Source of the DNA: Acidobacteriota bacterium
GTDB taxonomy: Bacteria > Acidobacteriota > Vicinamibacteria > Vicinamibacterales > Vicinamibacteraceae
Reading direction: 5' to 3'
NCBI GenBank assembly: GCA_013695405.1
Contig: JACDAO010000073.1
Location: 1 to 7,553, forward strand
DNA length: 7,553 nucleotides
Position 1 is the stretch's first letter, and every line of letters begins with the position of its first letter. Below are positions 7,108-7,553 of this stretch, piece after piece. The position numbers and the translations under genes are program-made. A model generated the notes under the pieces. That model did no database searches. It saw nothing but the letters and a program-made list of their open reading frames with translations, and had not been told where the DNA came from.

Positions 7108-7132
7108 CCACGGTGATCGCGCTCTACCGTGG
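7108..7132. promoter_or_regulatory. Perfect 7-11-7 inverted repeat, candidate operator
   Basis: CCACGGT (7108-7114), an 11-nt spacer and ACCGTGG (7126-7132) form an exact dyad of 25 bp centred at 7120, about 45 bp before the ATG at 7165 and just upstream of or overlapping the expected -35 zone. This size and position suit a dimeric regulator, activator or repressor. No T-run follows, so it is not a typical terminator. The regulator is not identifiable from sequence. Confidence 0.45.
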
Positions 7133-7136
7133 ACCA

Positions 7137-7176
7137 GAGTGGTGCGTTTCGCGTCTATACTCGAATGGTGCGTTTC
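7137..7176 (+). repeat. Pair of 14-bp direct repeats flanking the -10 element
   Basis: GAGTGGTGCGTTTC (7137-7150) and GAATGGTGCGTTTC (7163-7176) differ at one base and are 26 bp apart. The second covers the proposed start codon, and the first lies where a -35 would be. The arrangement around the -10 suggests tandem regulator sites, though a short slippage duplication is also possible. Confidence 0.5.
7156..7161 (+). promoter_or_regulatory. Candidate -10 element (TATACT) of the 7165 gene
   Basis: TATACT matches the sigma70 -10 consensus at five of six positions. No good -35 is visible at 16-18 nt upstream; TGGACC at 7130-7135 is 20 nt away. The predicted transcription start is about 7168, beside the ATG at 7165, so the message is either leaderless or translated from GTG 7168 or ATG 7180. 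Confidence 0.35.
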
Positions 7177-7553
7177 CGGATGGCCCAGGCCGTGTGGATG
7201 TCGATGGTGGTGCTGCTCGGCGCGTCGCCGACGGCGACTATCGCGTGCGACGCGGTCTGCCTGCCGTCTCGGGCAAGTGACGCAGGCGCGCCTACCGTCG
7301 TCTCGCCTGCCGACGCCGGTCATCAGCATCACGCTCCCTCGGTGCAGGCCTCCAGCACGGCGCCGCATCACGCGGCGCCCAGCGCTCAGCTGAGGGCTCC
7401 CGAGTCGCGGCCATCGGCTGGTGCAACCCTCGCAGCGGTGGATGGCGGGCGTCACTGTCCGAGCGGGTCCGCGGTGGTGCTGCGCGCCCGCTCCGCCGTC
7501 GCAGCCCGCGCCGATGCCGCCGCGCTACAGGCCGTGACCGCGTTGGTCGCTGC
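7165..7553 (+). CDS. Small secreted His/Cys-containing protein, function unknown (3' end outside window)
   Basis: This frame is open from ATG 7165 to the window edge (129 complete codons) and was identified by reading the sequence end. The N-terminus has a basic start (MVRFR), a hydrophobic core (AVWMSMVVLLGA, residues 9-20) and a plausible cleavage site before or near TIAC, so export is likely. The mature part has CDAVC (Cys28, Cys32), GHQHH (His53, 55, 56), a HH pair at 68-69 and HC at 97-98, in an Ala/Pro/Ser-rich, low-complexity background. It then becomes Ala/Arg-rich and helical (ARSAVAARADAAALQAVTALVA). The Cys/His spacing suggests periplasmic metal binding; I do not recognise a named family. 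No Shine-Dalgarno precedes the ATG; ATG 7180 is an alternative start. Support for coding: the decayed copy at 391-731 aligns codon by codon, with changes concentrated outside the Cys and His positions. Confidence 0.65.
   Translation, partial: MVRFRMAQAVWMSMVVLLGASPTATIACDAVCLPSRASDAGAPTVVSPADAGHQHHAPSVQASSTAPHHAAPSAQLRAPESRPSAGATLAAVDGGRHCPSGSAVVLRARSAVAARADAAALQAVTALVA
7450..7553 (+). repeat. Direct repeat, right copy (partner at 629-731)
   Basis: This is the coding part of the 7165 gene that matches 629-731 in the same orientation at roughly 87% by hand count, with one extra G at 7516. It ends only because the window ends. With its partner it brackets the whole efflux operon at an offset of about 6.82 kb. 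Confidence 0.85.

Noticed and set aside
6080..7393. 437-codon plus-strand frame across the TolC-like gene and the intergenic region
   Set aside because: Most of it is a shadow of the outer-membrane factor gene, with low-complexity Ala/Arg/Ser sequence and no recognisable domain.
7082..7393. 103-codon frame starting MGASGCAPCHG with a strong GGAGG upstream and a CxxCH haem-like motif
   Set aside because: It has no signal peptide, which a c-type cytochrome needs, and becomes Arg/Cys-rich nonsense downstream. It overlaps the 7165 frame, which is supported by a codon-level paralogue. The ribosome site keeps it worth a glance, no more.

Overview
The window is GC-rich and tightly packed. It reads as an accessory locus of a Gram-negative, double-membrane bacterium. 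Acidobacteriota (Vicinamibacteria-like) would fit the PadR type, the RND subfamily and the PepSY-associated helix protein. That assignment rests on remembered family resemblance only and is of low confidence.

Layout. (1) Bases 2-388, plus strand: the 3' end of a PepSY-associated transmembrane protein gene, cut by the window edge. (2) About 391-731, plus strand: a decayed, 5'-truncated, twice-frameshifted copy of a small His/Cys-containing exported protein. Bases 732-872 hold nothing recognisable. (3) 873-6909, minus strand: one compact tripartite efflux operon, transcribed outer-membrane factor, RND pump, periplasmic adaptor, PadR regulator. The junctions are a 17-nt gap, a 20-nt overlap and a 10-nt gap. 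(4) 6910-7164: a divergent intergenic region with promoter-like and operator-like elements for both directions. (5) 7165 to the end, plus strand: an open reading frame for a secreted, His/Cys-bearing small protein. It runs off the window and is the better preserved relative of the decayed copy in (2).

How it works together. The operon encodes a complete inner-membrane, periplasm and outer-membrane exporter. The PadR repressor is translated last, from a ribosome site that overlaps the adaptor's stop codon, so pump and repressor are probably made from one transcript and linked by feedback. The substrate cannot be read from the sequence. The flanking PepSY protein and the two copies of the small His/Cys protein lie outside the operon on the other strand and suggest metal-related envelope biology; this is inference.

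The most notable structure is the pair of direct, related sequences (about 391-731 and 7245-7553) that bracket the efflux operon, offset by about 6.82 kb. One is a ruin, and the other is an open gene with a signal peptide and its own upstream repeats.
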